From Tenrec ecaudatus (taxonomy: Eukaryota > Chordata > Mammalia > Afrosoricida > Tenrecidae), in contig NC_134541.1 in the NCBI RefSeq assembly GCF_050624435.1, positions 9,004,983 through 9,068,982 of the forward strand: 64,000 nucleotides of DNA, read 5' to 3'. Under the pieces are notes generated by a model, which did no database searches, was not told the DNA's origin, and was given only the letters and a program-made list of their open reading frames with translations. Positions 24,324 through 37,194 of this stretch are shown here, in pieces. The translations under genes and the position numbers were made by a program. Numbering within the stretch: position 1 is the stretch's first letter; each line of letters opens with the position of its first letter.

Positions 24324-25022
24324 AAGCGCTCACTGCCATCGAGTCGATGCTGACCAATAGCAACTCTATAAAACAGGGTAAAACAGTCCATGTGGGTGTT
24401 ACATAATTTCACGTCAACTTGATAAATAGAATGAAGGGGTGGAGCTTAGCCTGCCAATCAGGTCACAGCCTGATGATGCCTCCTTGTGGGCGTGACCTTC
24501 TCATGAGGATTCTGGGAACTTCCTGTCTTTCTACCTAGAGGCAGATCACCCACTCTCTCTCTGGTTGAGAGCCACGCTCAGCTGCAGGAGCCATGTGGAG
24601 ACTCGCGCCAGCACTGAGATGCTCCCAATGCCAATGGACCCAGAAGACTTTTCACCCGCCAGCCTCTGATCTTCTTTCATTTGGCATTATTGCCTGTTCT
24701 GCATAAGTCTAATGAGGAATTTATAGACTATTATCAGATATATGAGTTAATATCAAATTTATGGACTTGACCTAGACTGGACTGGGATGTTTACTCAATA
24801 TCCAATTGCTCTTTGATATAAAGGTCTTTCTTACACACAGAGAGTGTCACTGGATCTGTTTCTCTGTCAGCACGGTCTAACACAGTGGGTTTCCAAGACT
24901 GTCTCTTTTTATGGGAGTGGAAAGCCCTGTCTTTCTCCAGAAGATCAGCTGGTGATTATAAATTGCCAACCCTGTGAATTGCAGCTCAGTGTATTACCAC
25001 TACACCACCAAGTCTGCCCACC
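24324..25022 (-). repeat. AfroSINE split by an LTR-like insertion
   Basis: SINE parts are 24324-24397 (GCCATCGAGTCGATGCTGACC...CATGTGGGT) and 24885-25022 (GTGGGTTTCCAAGACTGTCTC...CACTACACCACCAAG). The two halves join at a duplicated GTGGGT. Confidence 0.85.
24398..24884 (-). mobile_element. LTR-like element inserted in the SINE
   Basis: 487 bp between two GTGGGT copies (24392-24397 and 24885-24890). On the minus strand it starts TGTGTTAGACC and ends TTATGTAAC, as in the family's other copies. The short duplication and lack of a poly(A) tail favour an integrase-type insertion such as a solo LTR. Confidence 0.7.
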
Positions 25023-26364
25023 CCTGGTAACCACTAGCAATCTTTGATTTCAAGACACCTACCTAGTCTAGATATTTTATATAAATGGGAATATATAATA
25101 GTTTAACTTTTATGAATTAGGGGAAGGTTTACAGTGTAGCTCATGTGTTTTCCATTCAACTTGCCATACACATTGTGTTTCAGCCCATGCACCGCAATCC
25201 TCTCGATGAATCATCACCTGTCCCACTTCCTCCCTGTGTTTCCTGACTCTATGCCTCCTCTGAACACAGGGTTAAGTTCCGTTCCAGACCTCAAGGGCAA
25301 GGACCACAGTCCCAGGGGAAGAGGGAGTGTCCCCACCATGCTCCACTCACCCAGCAGGCCTGGGCTCTTCTACTATCTTCTAATGTTTTGAGTAAGACCT
25401 ATTGGCTTGCTTGTCATAGAACATGGTAGAAGTGGTGGGATGTCATTTCTGAAACTAGGCTATACAAAGGCTTGGGGCTTCTGCACTGGGTGTTGCTCTG
25501 ATCCTCTTCTGCACGGCTTGCTCTGAAGTCAGGTGCCAGGGGGTCAGGAAGACTGGTGAAGAGAACCACACTGTGAGCTTGAGAAGAGATCGTCTCAGAC
25601 CTGGCAATGGCCACAGAAGTGAGATTCGAAGATTCCCAGGAGATCCTTGGGGTGAGAGCATACCCAGCATGGTCTTGATTACAGTCTTGGGACACCCTGA
25701 GCTACAGGTACCCAGCAGGTGACTTCCAAATTCTCGATCCACAGACACTCTGAGATGACAAAGGTCTGTCTTTTCTAGCTGCTAAGTCTTAGGGTGACTT
25801 GTTACATCGACATAAACTAACACAAGAGGTAAATGAACCCCTAATGTGATATTGAAGACTTCTCAGCCTGGTAAGGTTACGCCCTGAAAAGCTGCTGAAG
25901 TGTGGTTAGCCATGGAATTGGTTTCCAGCATGATGACAATTTGCTAGGCCGTCATTTCCTCCTGATGCCAAGGGTTGATCTCACATTTCACTTGCTTCAA
26001 ATGAAATATAAAGAGAGGATCTGAAAAGCTGTCAAGCACTGCAAACGGTTAAACAAGAAAACTAAGGTCATTATCAGGGCCTGCATTTCTGCAGCAGACC
26101 TACTCTCAGAAGCCATCAGTTCTTAATTTGCACGTTTATAAAAAAAACAAAAAGGAAGCGTTTTGAGGATAAATGGTGGTAAATGTAGAGCAGACTTGAA
26201 AAGAGAGTGATCAAAGAGATTACACAAGACAAAGAAGCAAGAATCAAAATTAGGCTCGTCTCCTACATTTCTCTGAAATGACCTGGTGGTCGAAGATGTG
26301 TAGGCACTTCAAGGCTTCTGCGGAGAGCGTTCGCTGCTTCCTGACCTCAGTTCTCACTCAAGAC
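25023..26364. other. Intergenic, no gene seen
   Basis: No supported ORF. Possible old repeats are too diverged for me to name. Confidence 0.4.
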
Positions 26365-26510
26365 TCAGCCCCAAATCACCACCATTGAGCTAATGCCGAC
26401 TCATAGTGACCCAATAAGTCAAGGTAAAACCGCCCCTCTGTGAGTTTCCCACACTGTAACTCTCCATGGGAATAGAAAACCCCGACTCCCTCCTCAGGAG
26501 CAGCTGATCA
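26365..26510 (-). repeat. AfroSINE, partial
   Basis: AGCTAATGCCGACTCATAGTG...CACACTGTAACTCTCCATGG. The tRNA-like head is missing. Confidence 0.7.
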
Positions 26511-27039
26511 ATTCCCACTGCTGTGGATAAAATCCCTCCCATTCTCTAGGTTCATACGGGGCTTCCCCTACGACTCCAGGAGATGGAGCAAATGACCCAG
26601 GCCTAGCCAGTGAAACTGCACACCATCCTGGTACAAGCCAGAGATCTCCATGCAACCTAAAACAGTCTAACCTGACTGGGTCTCTGATGTCTGTAAGAAC
26701 AAACGGGAACGCTGTCCTTCTTCCCTGTGGGCTTAAACCTTGAAAGATGTGAAGATGGGGCCCCTGAAGCCATCTCTCCATGATGATTTGAGATGTGGGC
26801 CTCAGTGCATGGATTCTGAGGAGAAGATCAACACAACAGAGAGTAGGGGGAGCAAATTCTAATAACACTGCGTGAGTCATGACCCAGCCACACCCGGAGC
26901 CAACCTGCCTCTGAGCCTTCCATGGGGCCCAGGTCATGTCCTTCTTCAGGGAAGAGGAGGAGTTGTTGGGTAGTTGGGATTTGTTTGTTTTTGCATCTCT
27001 GTATAACTGAGGTGACAGCAGAGGTACCTGACCTGGTGT
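26511..27039. other. Intergenic, no supported gene
   Basis: A 182-codon minus-strand ORF runs through here, but its composition and lack of family resemblance argue against a gene. Old LTR-like sequence is possible. Confidence 0.4.
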
Positions 27040-27240
27040 CAAGGTGAGTTACACGTTGGGACGCTAACTGCAAAGTTAGTAGTTCAAAACCACCAGCATC
27101 TCTGCTAGGGAAGGAGGAGGCTTTCTACTCCTATAAATGTTCACAGTCTCGGAAACCCACAGGGGCATTTCTACCTTGTCCTGTAGGTCTTGACTGAGTT
27201 GGAATTGACTCAATGGCAATGAGTTGGGCTTGGGGGTTTC
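27040..27240 (+). repeat. AfroSINE copy
   Basis: GGACGCTAACTGCAAAGTTAG...GAAACCCACAGGGGCATTTC...TTGGAATTGACTCAATGGCAA and a GGGCTTGGG tail. Confidence 0.85.
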
Positions 27241-27524
27241 TAACTTCACACGGGCAAAGGAGAATCGCTGTCAACTGCGACCGCCTGACCTTGCTATCCG
27301 GCAGAGAACACAGGGAAGTACATTAACGCAGAGGTAGGCAGGTTGTCATCTGTTCTCCCTTTGGCCCATTTTAGATTTGTTCTAGTTTTTTTAATGTTTT
27401 CCGCTTTCTTTTTGATTGAGGTTTGCTCTGTTTTATGTTGTTGTTGAGTTTCTGTTTTGTTTGTTTTTCCTCTATACGAAATCCAGGATAAGGAAATCTA
27501 TGGAGACCGTAACTGATTAATAGT

Positions 27525-27760
27525 TTCTTAGGGTTATGGAGAGACCAGTCCATGAAGAAGGACGTCATGTTTGGTGAAGTGGAGGAACAGAGAAAAAGAG
27601 GAAGGCCCTCAATTAGATGGATTGATGCAGTGGCTGCAACAATAGGTGCAAGCATAGAAACAATGGCGAGGATGGTGCAGGACTGGGCAGTGTTTCGTTC
27701 TGTGGCTCAGAGGGCCTTTATGGTTGGAACTGACTCGGTAGTCCCTAACAACAACAGGAA
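27525..27760 (+). repeat. RTE-type LINE 3' end
   Basis: The frame from 27552 reads FGEVEEQRKRGRPSIRWIDA and VAATIGASIETMARMVQDWAV, the family's C-terminus. It ends TTGGAACTGACTCGGTAGTC then CCTAACAACAACAG. Confidence 0.85.
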
Positions 27761-27865
27761 TATGGCAGGGAAGGTTGTAGGGAAAGAGGAAGCTAATAAT
27801 CAGGGGTACAAGACAGAAGGAGATGTTCTAAAATTGGGTGTGGTGGTGATTGCATGCTCTTTGTG

Positions 27866-29475
27866 TTAATCTGGGTGCATTAGAGAAACAAATCCACAGA
27901 AACCCATGTGTATAAGAGAGAGGCTTATATACAGGGTAAGTGCACATCAAGAAAACATCCCAACCCCATGCTGCCCAAACCCACAAGTCCAACATTAGCC
28001 CATATATCTGAAACCAATCCACCAAGTCCTCCTGCATCTCACAAAACACAAGCAATGATGCCAACTGCCGGAGGAAAGCTGAATCAGTGAACGTGTAAGC
28101 ATCTCAGCCCTGGCAGGGATCTCCACACGGCTGCTCCAGCACCCAGGGCTGCATCGGGGTAGATCCATATGGCTTCTCCTCGGGGATGTTTTGCAGTAAG
28201 GGAGCCTTGCCAAGTAAAGCAGGAAACTGGCTAAGGCAGATGCACCCTGGCCTGACTATCAGAAACAAGAGACCTGAGAACTAGAAAGGCAAAGCTCACT
28301 GAGCCATTTATCCCTCTGCCCTTCAATTAACCCCAAATGTGTTTATCGGCCAGGTTGGCACAATAAATTTTAACTGTCTCACTCTTTTTTATATCATTTA
28401 AAAAATAAGATGTGTGAATTAGATCAATAAAACTGTTAAAAATGTTTACAAAAACAAAAAAACACAGCAACACCCAGAGGCTGCTTTCTATGAGGTGCAG
28501 GTCAGATAAGACTCCACCCTCCATCTTTCTACCATTTCTGACAGCAGTTGTCCTTCCCATGGCACTCCCTGCTTACCTGCGGGTTTGGTCAGGGGTTGCT
28601 GTGGCCACACACCATGCACAGCTGCATGCACGCACCGTCAGCATGGACTCGGGATACAAGGTTTCCGTTAGGACTGTCCCTCAGCTGTGCCTGCAAGCAC
28701 TCCTGTCTCAGCACCTTAGGCCTCTCCCACTGGCCCTCCTTAAAGAAGTGTGACCATGCTCTTTTAGCTCTGCCAACAAATGGCTTGGGGTAGCCCACTT
28801 CCCCAGTAAGCCTCATCCCAAAGGTGCTCAGCTCTCTCCTTCCTGAATCAGCAAGCCTAGCTCCAATAAGTGCCTGGAGGCACTCCATTCTGTCAGTATG
28901 TCTCATGAGCAAAGGCATCTCTCTCTCTCTCTCTCTCTCTCCCCCCTCCCCCGCCCCCCTTATCCTTTGCTGGTGCTGTTGCTTCGCCATTGCTTCTTGC
29001 CATCTCGGTGTTACAGCTCAGTCTCCAGGTCTAGGAGGTTCCAGCAGGGGAACTCAGAGTCCAAAGGACATGCTCCGTTCCTGTCTCCTCCTCTACACAC
29101 CTCTCTCTCGCCTGATCTGTTGTAAGATAAAAGGTGTGACTCATGCAAGGACATGACTTTGGTCAGAACGATAAGGGCGGTCACTTGAGTATGGGTGTAA
29201 AGGTGGTCACTGGAGTCGCACCTTCAGGTAAGAGTTTCAAGTATCTCAAGGTGCATCCTACTCTATCCCTGTCTCACTAACATGAGACAACTCAGTCCAC
29301 AACGGGACCATAACCAGAGGCATAGAGACCATGCCTGACAACACACCACAAAGTGGGGGATAATTACTACATCAGATCATGTCGTGAAAGACAACCACAC
29401 CAAGCTGGGAATCATCGCCTAGCCAAGTTGACACATCTTTGGAGGAACACAGTTCAATCCATCACATTCCACCCA
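27866..29475 (+). repeat. LTR-like repeat, long or composite copy
   Basis: Opens GTGTTAATCTGGGTGCATTAG, shares CAACATTAGCCCATATATCTG with the other copies, and the similarity is clear to about 28345. The stretch to 29475 ends GGAACACAGTTCAATCCATCA, typical of mammalian LTR ends, and may be a longer relative or a second element. A TC microsatellite lies at 28918-28942. Confidence 0.5.
28918..28942 (+). repeat. TC microsatellite
   Basis: About 12 CT units followed by a C-rich run. Confidence 0.9.
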
Positions 29476-30419
29476 AGTACTGTGTGGGAATTACAATGGC
29501 TAGGTAAAGCCATATTAAGTATTAACTGTACCACAGTCCTAGGCAACAGAAAATATCTTAATGTCATCAGAGCTAAGTGATTTAAAAATACTAGTTTTGC
29601 TGACTTGGCAGTTTTCCTGAAATGTCTGAATGATTTGGGTATTGTTCATCAAAACATCATAAAATCCTTGTTCTGTGCATGATCTGTTGTTGTCAGCTAA
29701 TCACCGTGCGTCTTTCATAAAACCATGAAAACCACATATTGAGCACGTGGGTGTATCAGGTGCTGGGAGGAGCACTGTACACATGTTGTGGGAACTGGTT
29801 GTCATTAAACTAAACTCTGGCTTCTAGCCACCCTGTGCAAAACAGAGAAAAAGGCTCCTCAATGCTGCACTAACTTCCAGATGGTTGATAACTGGTCAGT
29901 CCATAGGATTTTCATTGGCTAATTTTCAGAAGAAAATTGCCAGGTGATTCTTCAGTCTGTCTGGAAACTCCACTAACAAATGACTGTCAGTATTTCAAAT
30001 ACCTGTGATATAGCTCCCAGTATCATAGCAACCTGCAATTAAGCATGACAGAAAAAACCAAACCAACAGACAAACAAGGGATGGAATTTGTTTATATCAT
30101 CCCATTATCCATTTCGCTAGAAGCAGGAGAATCAAGTTTTTGAAGTATAGACTCTACACCATGAACTTTGCAGGTGTGAATCTTTAGTCTTCCACTTTCT
30201 AAAGTTAGACTGGGTCAGCGATTCACCCATGGCTTAGCAGGGTCCTCTGATTCATGGTCTCTCACAAGGCTGTCATCAAGGTGCCAGCTGGGCTGAGATC
30301 TCATCTGAAGGCTCAACTGGGGAAGAATCTGTCTCCAAGTTCACTCAGGTAGTCAATAGAATTGAGTTCTTCCAAGGCTGTGGTGTGAAAGGCACCATCC
30401 CAAGAGGCTGAGAGACAGA
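29476..30419. other. Intergenic, no gene seen
   Basis: No repeat or ORF recognised. Confidence 0.4.
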
Positions 30420-30505
30420 GAAGACTTGCAGTCTTGGAAACATATTGCTCACTATGAATTGGAATCAACTCCATGGCAGTGGGGTAGGCTTTGGTTTGTA
30501 TACAT
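30420..30505 (+). repeat. AfroSINE 3' fragment
   Basis: TTGCAGTCTTGGAAACATATT...GAATTGGAATCAACTCCATGG and a GGCTTTGGTTTG tail. Confidence 0.6.
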
Positions 30506-32214
30506 GGAAGACTCCTTTCAGTTCTACCATTGGGTTCTGGAGTCCCTGGAAAGATAGAGAAAGCACATTTTTAAACTATATTTCATTTCAAAACAGCTCC
30601 CTAAGCTCACCTTCAGAAACAAAGTGTTTTTTAACAAAACATTTTAATTTGTTGTTGTTGAAAACACCCCCCACATCAACAGTTTGTGCAAGCACCATTC
30701 TGTGACGGTGATGGCATTCTGCAAGGCGCTCAGCCTTCCTCGCCCTCCTTTTCCAAATTGTTCTCCCCTCTTTAACGGAAGCTCACTGCCTCCCAAGTTT
30801 CCCATCAAACCTTTAGCACTGGCTAGTTCTAAGAGCATGCAGCACTCAAGACAGACAATCTTTACTAACCTAAGCTATTTCTTGGTGAAGGGTGTTCAAC
30901 TTCACCTACTTAACCACATCACCTACTTTGTTCCCATCACTTCTTATAGGCTTCGGGCCAGGGACCGTGGTGGGGTGGAAATGCTAGACTGTGTCAGCAG
31001 CTTCCATTTTTCAGCAAAGAGGAGGCTTTAGAGAAAGGGCTGTCCTGCTATTTGCTGGTCTGCAGCATTTGAGAAAGAGTGAACATGAGTGTCCAAATTT
31101 TAATAGATATGAAGAGTTTTATTAGTTTTGCCTCAAAGTGTCAATAAAAAATGGTGCGTGGCAGATGGGTTCCCTATGATCCCCGACAGCAGCTCTAGAG
31201 GTTAGTAACCTCTCGCTTTATGGACTTACTGGCAAACTCTCTCTGGTGGTTATTTAAGCTTCTTTAGATGTTTTCTAAACTATTATTTTTAAAAGTTTGT
31301 TCATGACTCTACCTCATCTACTGGAAAAAGTTCACACGTTGCTTCCTTTTTCTTAAAAAAAATATCGTTTTTAGAGTTTTCTGGGGGAACTTTCAGACAG
31401 CAAATTATGTTCCCATTTGGCAATTTCCACAAATAGTGTTGTGGCAGTAGTTACACTTATCACAGAGTCCCACGTTCTGTTTAATGGTGTTCATTTTGTT
31501 TCCTTTCTGGTCCTCTAGCCTCCCTGTTGCCTGGTTTTCTCAACTTTCCTTTCGAGAAATTGTTCACCTTGAAGTCTCAGACTGACAGCGCTCAAGAAGG
31601 GCACTGATCTTATGTGCAATATGCTGCATTTTGCGGGCCACTCTATTGTGTCACTGAATAGTGACCACAGAGGACAGGCTCTGCTCTAAGATTAAATGAT
31701 ATCTCAGGGCAACAGTCTTAGTTCTCTAGTCTCTCGCTCTCGCTCTCTCCTGGCCTTAAATAAATGATAAGGATTTTCACTCTGCTCTCTGTTTTTCTAT
31801 TATAAGCAAGATGAGTTCTCTTGTCTGCTGTGAGAACCATCAGTGGTTGTAACGGGCACCATCTAATTCCTCTGGGAATTGATGAGATCGTGGGTTGTGT
31901 AGCTTTGTTTCTACTCTATGTTTTTGGCTGCCTTCTGACTGTCCTCTTCCTGGCAAGTTGAGACCCACAGCAGTGACTTGGGTGGCTGCCCACAAGCTTT
32001 TAAGATCCAGAAGCTACTCACCTTGTAAGGATGTAGACCATGGCTTTTTTTAAAGTGTGTTTTGCCAATTGACTGAGTTGTCCCATGAAACAAATGACCC
32101 TAAGTCTTCTAACCCAACCAATGCTGGACAGTGTCTGGTTATGTCTGAGGAATATTTGTGATTGTCTTCAGCGATTATAGGTGCCTGCACAACATGTTTG
32201 TATTGATATGTACT
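30506..32214. other. Intergenic, mostly unassigned
   Basis: 31900-32140 (GGCTGCCCACAAGCTTTTAAG...) resembles an old antisense L1 3' UTR at low confidence. The rest shows no gene and no named repeat. Confidence 0.35.
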
Positions 32215-32350
32215 TATAGGTGCATTGACACAGTGGCTACAACAATGGACATGAACGTGACATTTGTGAGGATGGTGCAGGACCAGACAGCATTTCATTC
32301 CGTGTACATTGGGCCATTCCTACCATTTATTAAAGAGATTGTTCCTGACT
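32215..32350 (+). repeat. RTE-type LINE fragment
   Basis: CACAGTGGCTACAACAATGG and GTGAGGATGGTGCAGGACCAG match the C-terminal block seen at 27620-27690. Confidence 0.65.
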
Positions 32351-32469
32351 CATGAATGGTCAAAACCAGTTGTCTCTAGATGGTTGGGCTTCATTCTGAG
32401 TTCTCAGCTCTCTTGCACTGGTCTATGCGTCCATCATGGAGCAAATGCCAGACTTCTTTGATGATGGTG

Positions 32470-33238
32470 TCTGAGACAGTTTGTTAGGTTTTGTGTTGAC
32501 GTGGGTGGGCCACGATCCAATGACCTAACATAGTGCGGTCAGCTCCACAATGAGCCCTTCTGTGAAGCAGGCAAGCAGGTGTGGGGGACTAGGCCTCCTT
32601 AATCTGGTCACAGTCTTCATATGATTGAGGGAGCTTTCTTTCAGGGTGTGGCCTGCTCTTCGTATAGATGGACATTTGGGGGAAGCTAACTGACTTCTAT
32701 TGCTGCATTTGAATCCAGCATCTGGTTTGTCAACCTTCTCTTATAGTGCCTTCTGATTCCAGGAGCCATCAATGAACTGCCAACCTCAGGTTCAAACATC
32801 AGACCTCAGATCCACTCAGCTCTGCATCCAACAGCTTCCTGCATGTCGCTTCATCTTCCTGCTTCTTGTCTCTTCTTGGCTGCTCTTCCCCTCACACACA
32901 CCCTATGGCACCCGGTGCCCATGTGCCAGGTGCTAGCACTGCAGGAGACCCCAGCCTGGCATGGACCACCGCCCCCCAAGCCTTCATGGGCCTGCCCAGG
33001 GGTGGCCAGCTCTGTGGGAAACAAGATGTCCACACTCAAACCATGACTGCTACTGCCCGCAAAGTCCCCTCTCCTCTTCCTGTTTGCCTCTATCTTTCAT
33101 AGTACTGTCATGAACTGGACTGGATTAATCCACATCTGCTACTGTGTTAGCCTTTTCTGGACATAAATCTCTTTCTACATACATGCACATACAAGCGTCA
33201 CTGGTTTTGCTTCTCCGGAGAACCCAAGCTAACACCGT
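32470..33238 (-). repeat. LTR-like repeat
   Basis: On the minus strand it begins GGTGTTAGCTTGGGTTCTCCG and continues with blocks paralleling 24398-24884. It is about 250 bp longer than that copy. Confidence 0.55.
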
Positions 33239-33561
33239 GGCTGCCTAGTATGCTTTGATATTGGGAAGTATGAGACCTCCTGCTCTGTTGTTCTTCAATA
33301 CTGTTTTGGCTACTGAGGGTACCTTTCTTTTCCATGTTAAGTTGGTTCATATTTGTTTGGTTCTTTTTTTTGGTTTGATTTCAGTAAAGAATGGTGTTGG
33401 GATTTTGTATCAGTATTGTAGTCAATCTGTAGATCACTTGAAGTAGGCCTGCCATTTTCATTCTGTTAAATCTTCCAATCCATGAGCAAAGGATGTCTTT
33501 TCATGTTTGTCTATTAGAATGTTCCTTTCTCATTTTCATTGGATAAGTCTTTTATGATCCC

Positions 33562-33737
33562 TACTCATTTACTATCATTGAGTCAATTCCAACTCATAGC
33601 AACCCTATAGGACAGGGTAGAACTGCCCCTGTAAGTTTTCCAAACTGTAATTCTTTACAGGAGTAAAGCCTGCCTTTCTCCTGTGAAGTGGGTGGTGGTT
33701 TCTAACTACTGGTTAGCGGGTCTGTGTGCTAGCTTCA
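33562..33737 (-). repeat. AfroSINE inside the L1 ORF2 fragment
   Basis: ATTGAGTCAATTCCAACTCAT...GGACAGGGTAGAACTGCCCC...GTAAAGCCTGCCTTTCTCC. L1 text resumes on both sides. Confidence 0.85.
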
Positions 33738-33898
33738 TTCCTAAGTATTGTACCAATTTAGGAATTAGTGTAGATTGTATTTTTTTCTTGATTTCTTTTT
33801 CAAAGTAGTCTCTGGGGGTGTAGAAGAGCCTAATTTGTTTTTGTGTGTTGATCTTGTACCTTGCAATACATCTATTAGTTCCAACTGTGTTGTGTGCA

Positions 33899-33923
33899 TG
33901 TGTGTGTGTGTGTGTGTGTGTGT
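33899..33923 (+). repeat. GT microsatellite
   Basis: About 12 TG units within the L1 fragment. Confidence 0.9.
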
Positions 33924-35334
33924 AATCTTTAGGGTCGTCTATATATGTAGGATCTTGTTACCTGCAAATGGAGGTCCTCTTGTATTTCCTTTCCAATGTG
34001 GGTACCTTGTATTTCTCTTCCTTTTGTTATTGCTTTAGCTCAGATGCCCAGTGCAAGGTTGACAAGGTGTGATAATTAGCACCCTGTCTCAAGCCTATTC
34101 TCAAATAGTGTCCTTTCAGTTTTTCTCTCTTGAGTAAAATGTTGGCTGTTGGTTTCACAGATATATCCTGAACTAGGTCGAGAAATTTCCCCTTCTCTCC
34201 CTATTTTACTGAGCCGTTTTTTTGCCAGGAAAGGGTGTTTACTTTCGCTAAATGCCTTATGCATCAATTGACATGATGATTTGTTTTTTTCTTTATTTAT
34301 GTGGTGACTTTCATTGATTGGTTTTCAAATGTTGAACCACCCTGGTAATCCTTTTCTGAAACCCACTTGATGACGGTGCATGAGTCATTTGATACGCTGC
34401 TGAAGTTCGTTGGCTAGAATTTTGTTGAATTGTTTGCATTTATGTTCATGAGGGATATTGGTCTGTAATTTTCCCTCTTTTGGTATGTTTTTCCCATTCT
34501 GGGCATCAGAGTTATGCTGACTTCATAGAAAGAGGTTGGAACTTTTTCTTCCTCTTCTATAATTTTGAAGAGATTGAATAGGATTGGTGACCACTTTTCT
34601 GTGACTGTTGATAGAATTCTCTAACATAATCATCTGGTCCTGGGCTATTTTTTGTTGGCAGTGTTCCAATGACATCATTTATCTCTTCTTTTGTAATGGG
34701 TCTGTTTACATTTTCTACCTCTAATTGTATTTGTTTAGATAGGTCCTGTGTTTCTAGGAATTTATCCATTTTCATCAAAGTTTTCAAATTTGTTGGAGTA
34801 CAATTTTCCTCCTAATCAGTTATGATTTGCTTTATCTCATTGTAATGTCACCAATTTTGTTTCTGAATTTGACCATTTGCCGCTTCTGAGTTTTTGCCTG
34901 TTGTCAGTTGATCCAATGGTTTGCCTGTTAGTGGTGCTTTCAATGACCTCCCTCGGTGTTCTGTTTATTAAACGGATTTCCTTTTGAGCAATTTACTGGA
35001 ATCTTCAGCTCCCCATTCCTGTGTACTTCTTTGCTTTTTGAGAACTCCATAAAAAAGGTTACAAACTCCTAGCTAAGCGCTTTTCAACCCCATGGATAAA
35101 TACCATCTGAGTTGTTGGAGGGAAATTCTTTCCCCTTCCTCACAGCACATTTTTAAAGACCTTCTAGAATAGTTCCGCCTCTTGACAAACAGGTCATTAC
35201 AAACCTCCGGGGAAATATGTATCCTTTGTGATATTTCATGCCACCCATCTCTTTATTGAGAGGGGCTCCACTGGGCTAGTCTTTAGCCTGCAATTGGAAA
35301 GGTGTATTTGAAAACTTGGTTCCTCATTTATAGG

Positions 35335-35515
35335 AAGGCCTATTGGGTTGTTTTCTGCCATGTAAGCAGTTCAAAACCACCAGCTACTCAACGGGAGAAA
35401 GATGAGGCTTCTTGCTCCCATTAAAAAGTTACAACCTCAGAAACCCACAGGGGCAGTTCTACCTTGTCCTATAGAGTTGGCATGAGTTGGCATCAACTCG
35501 ATGGTGGTGAGTTGT
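35335..35515 (+). repeat. AfroSINE copy
   Basis: AGCAGTTCAAAACCACCAGCT...GAAACCCACAGGGGCAGTTC...GTTGGCATCAACTCGATGG. Confidence 0.85.
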
Positions 35516-36955
35516 TTTTTTCTTTTCTATTTAAACTCTAGCCTTATATAGAAGTTCATTCATTCCTTATCTCCAGCCCTGTTCAAATCTGGTAAAATTA
35601 TATAAAACTCGTCGCTTCTATGAATGGCAGTTTTCTTTCTCTTCTTCTTCTCCTGGATGATTTTACGCTGTTTCATTAAATTGAAGTGTTCACCAGCATA
35701 GGATCCCAAATGCCATTTACTGCTGATGGCTGAATCTGTCATGGTAACTATGCCATTTGGAAAGTGCAAGAGAAGTCTTTGTAGCAAAAATGAACTCTGT
35801 CTTCAGCCACCACTCTGCGTGTCGGACCCTGACCAGCGTGGCCATATCCAGGCAGGTCTGCTTTCTCTACGGAGCAGAGTGGACATGTAGGGTCCTCGGT
35901 ACTTTAGGGACGCATTAGAATGCTTTCTCTTAAAAACTGAAGACACTAAATACCTTTTTTATGCCACTGAAGTTGTGAAATATATTTTTAAAATATTTCT
36001 CTTATAGATGATAGGGCTGCAGAAGGCCAAATTACCTAAACCCAGAAAGCAAAAAGCCACCATTTGCCAAGGAGTTGTCTCCAACTCCCGGCGTCCCCAT
36101 GTTGGTCAGGGTAGAACTGTGCTCCACGGGGATTCTGTCTGCTGACTTTTCAGAGGAAGATCCCAGGCCTCTCTTCGGAGGCCCCTCTAACCTTACAACC
36201 TTGGCTGAGCACCAAGCATGTGAACTGTTTGCACCCCATTAATATGTGTTCTTATGCACTTGGAAAATACATTTTCAATAGTATTTGTTTTATGGATGAA
36301 GGAGCTGAGGGAGGCAAACAGGCCGGGGCCTGTGGCAACCACAACCTGATGGAGGATTCAGGTCAATTATGTAAGTCACTTAGAACCCACCACACAATAG
36401 CGTCCCCATCAAGCGGCACAAATGCAGTGTTAACATCATCGCATGGCCTTGAGCAACCTCTCGGAGCCCCCATTTTTTAATAGGGCAAATCAAAATAGCC
36501 ACGTTGCATCGAGGCCTGGCCATGTCCTAGGCCTCATGAGGAAGGCTTTCTGCCTGAATGGTTTTTGCACCCCGCCCCCCTCACAGGAGAGTCTCGGGAA
36601 ATGGGTCTTGTGTGCCCTGTCATTGTCAAGATGCAAGGGGACTGCTCCGTGGTGAGGGGACATAGCTGTGCACTTAACTAGCCAGGTCATCTGGGGCAAG
36701 GAGCTTCCTCCCTCGGAGCCTTTGTTTCCTCACCTGAAAAGTGACGCTGAGGAGACGTCCCCTCACAGGGTTCAGGCCTGCTGCTCTAGCTAAGCCTCAT
36801 GCTATGCTCCAAACATAGCCTGTCACTTGTCATTGTTCAGTGCCGTCTCATGGACCACGTGCAGCAGGGCACAGCTGCTCCATAGGGTATTGTAAGCTGC
36901 AATATTTGGGAAACCGATCACCAGCACTAGCCTGAGGACCACTGGGTGGCTTCAA
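35516..36955. other. Intergenic, no gene seen
   Basis: ORFs of up to 86 codons without family resemblance. No repeat recognised with confidence. Confidence 0.4.
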
Positions 36956-37180
36956 ATTGCAACCAAATGCCACCTACTAAAAAAGCTGCTCCTAACAAGT
37001 TGATTCTGAGTCACAGTGACCCTATAGGGCCAAGAAGATCTACTCCTGAGGGTTTTCAAGGCTGTAAATACTTGAAGAGCAGACAGCCTCATCATTCGTC
37101 TCCTGAGTGGCTAGACGGTTTGAACAGCCAACCTTGTTTGTGGTTAGCAGTTCAAAGCTTAACCAACTACTCCACCAGAA
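36956..37180 (-). repeat. AfroSINE copy
   Basis: CAAGTTGATTCTGAGTCACAG...GTGACCCTATAGGGCCAAG...CAACTACTCCACCAGAACTGC. Confidence 0.8.
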
Positions 37181-37194
37181 CTGCTAATCAAACT

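Larger units (their letters stand above)
33239..34960 (-). repeat. L1 ORF2 fragment (reverse transcriptase region)
   Basis: The minus frame at 34557-34787 reads DKFLETQDLSKQIQ..., then NRPITKEEINDVIGTLPTKN and SPGPDDYVREFYQ, the conserved start of the L1 RT domain. Lower coordinates continue through RT. Stops are frequent, and a SINE and a GT microsatellite interrupt it. Confidence 0.88.

Noticed and set aside
26494-27042. 182-codon minus-strand ORF
   Set aside because: No recognisable domain and no splice context. It overlaps SINE sequence at its C-terminal end.
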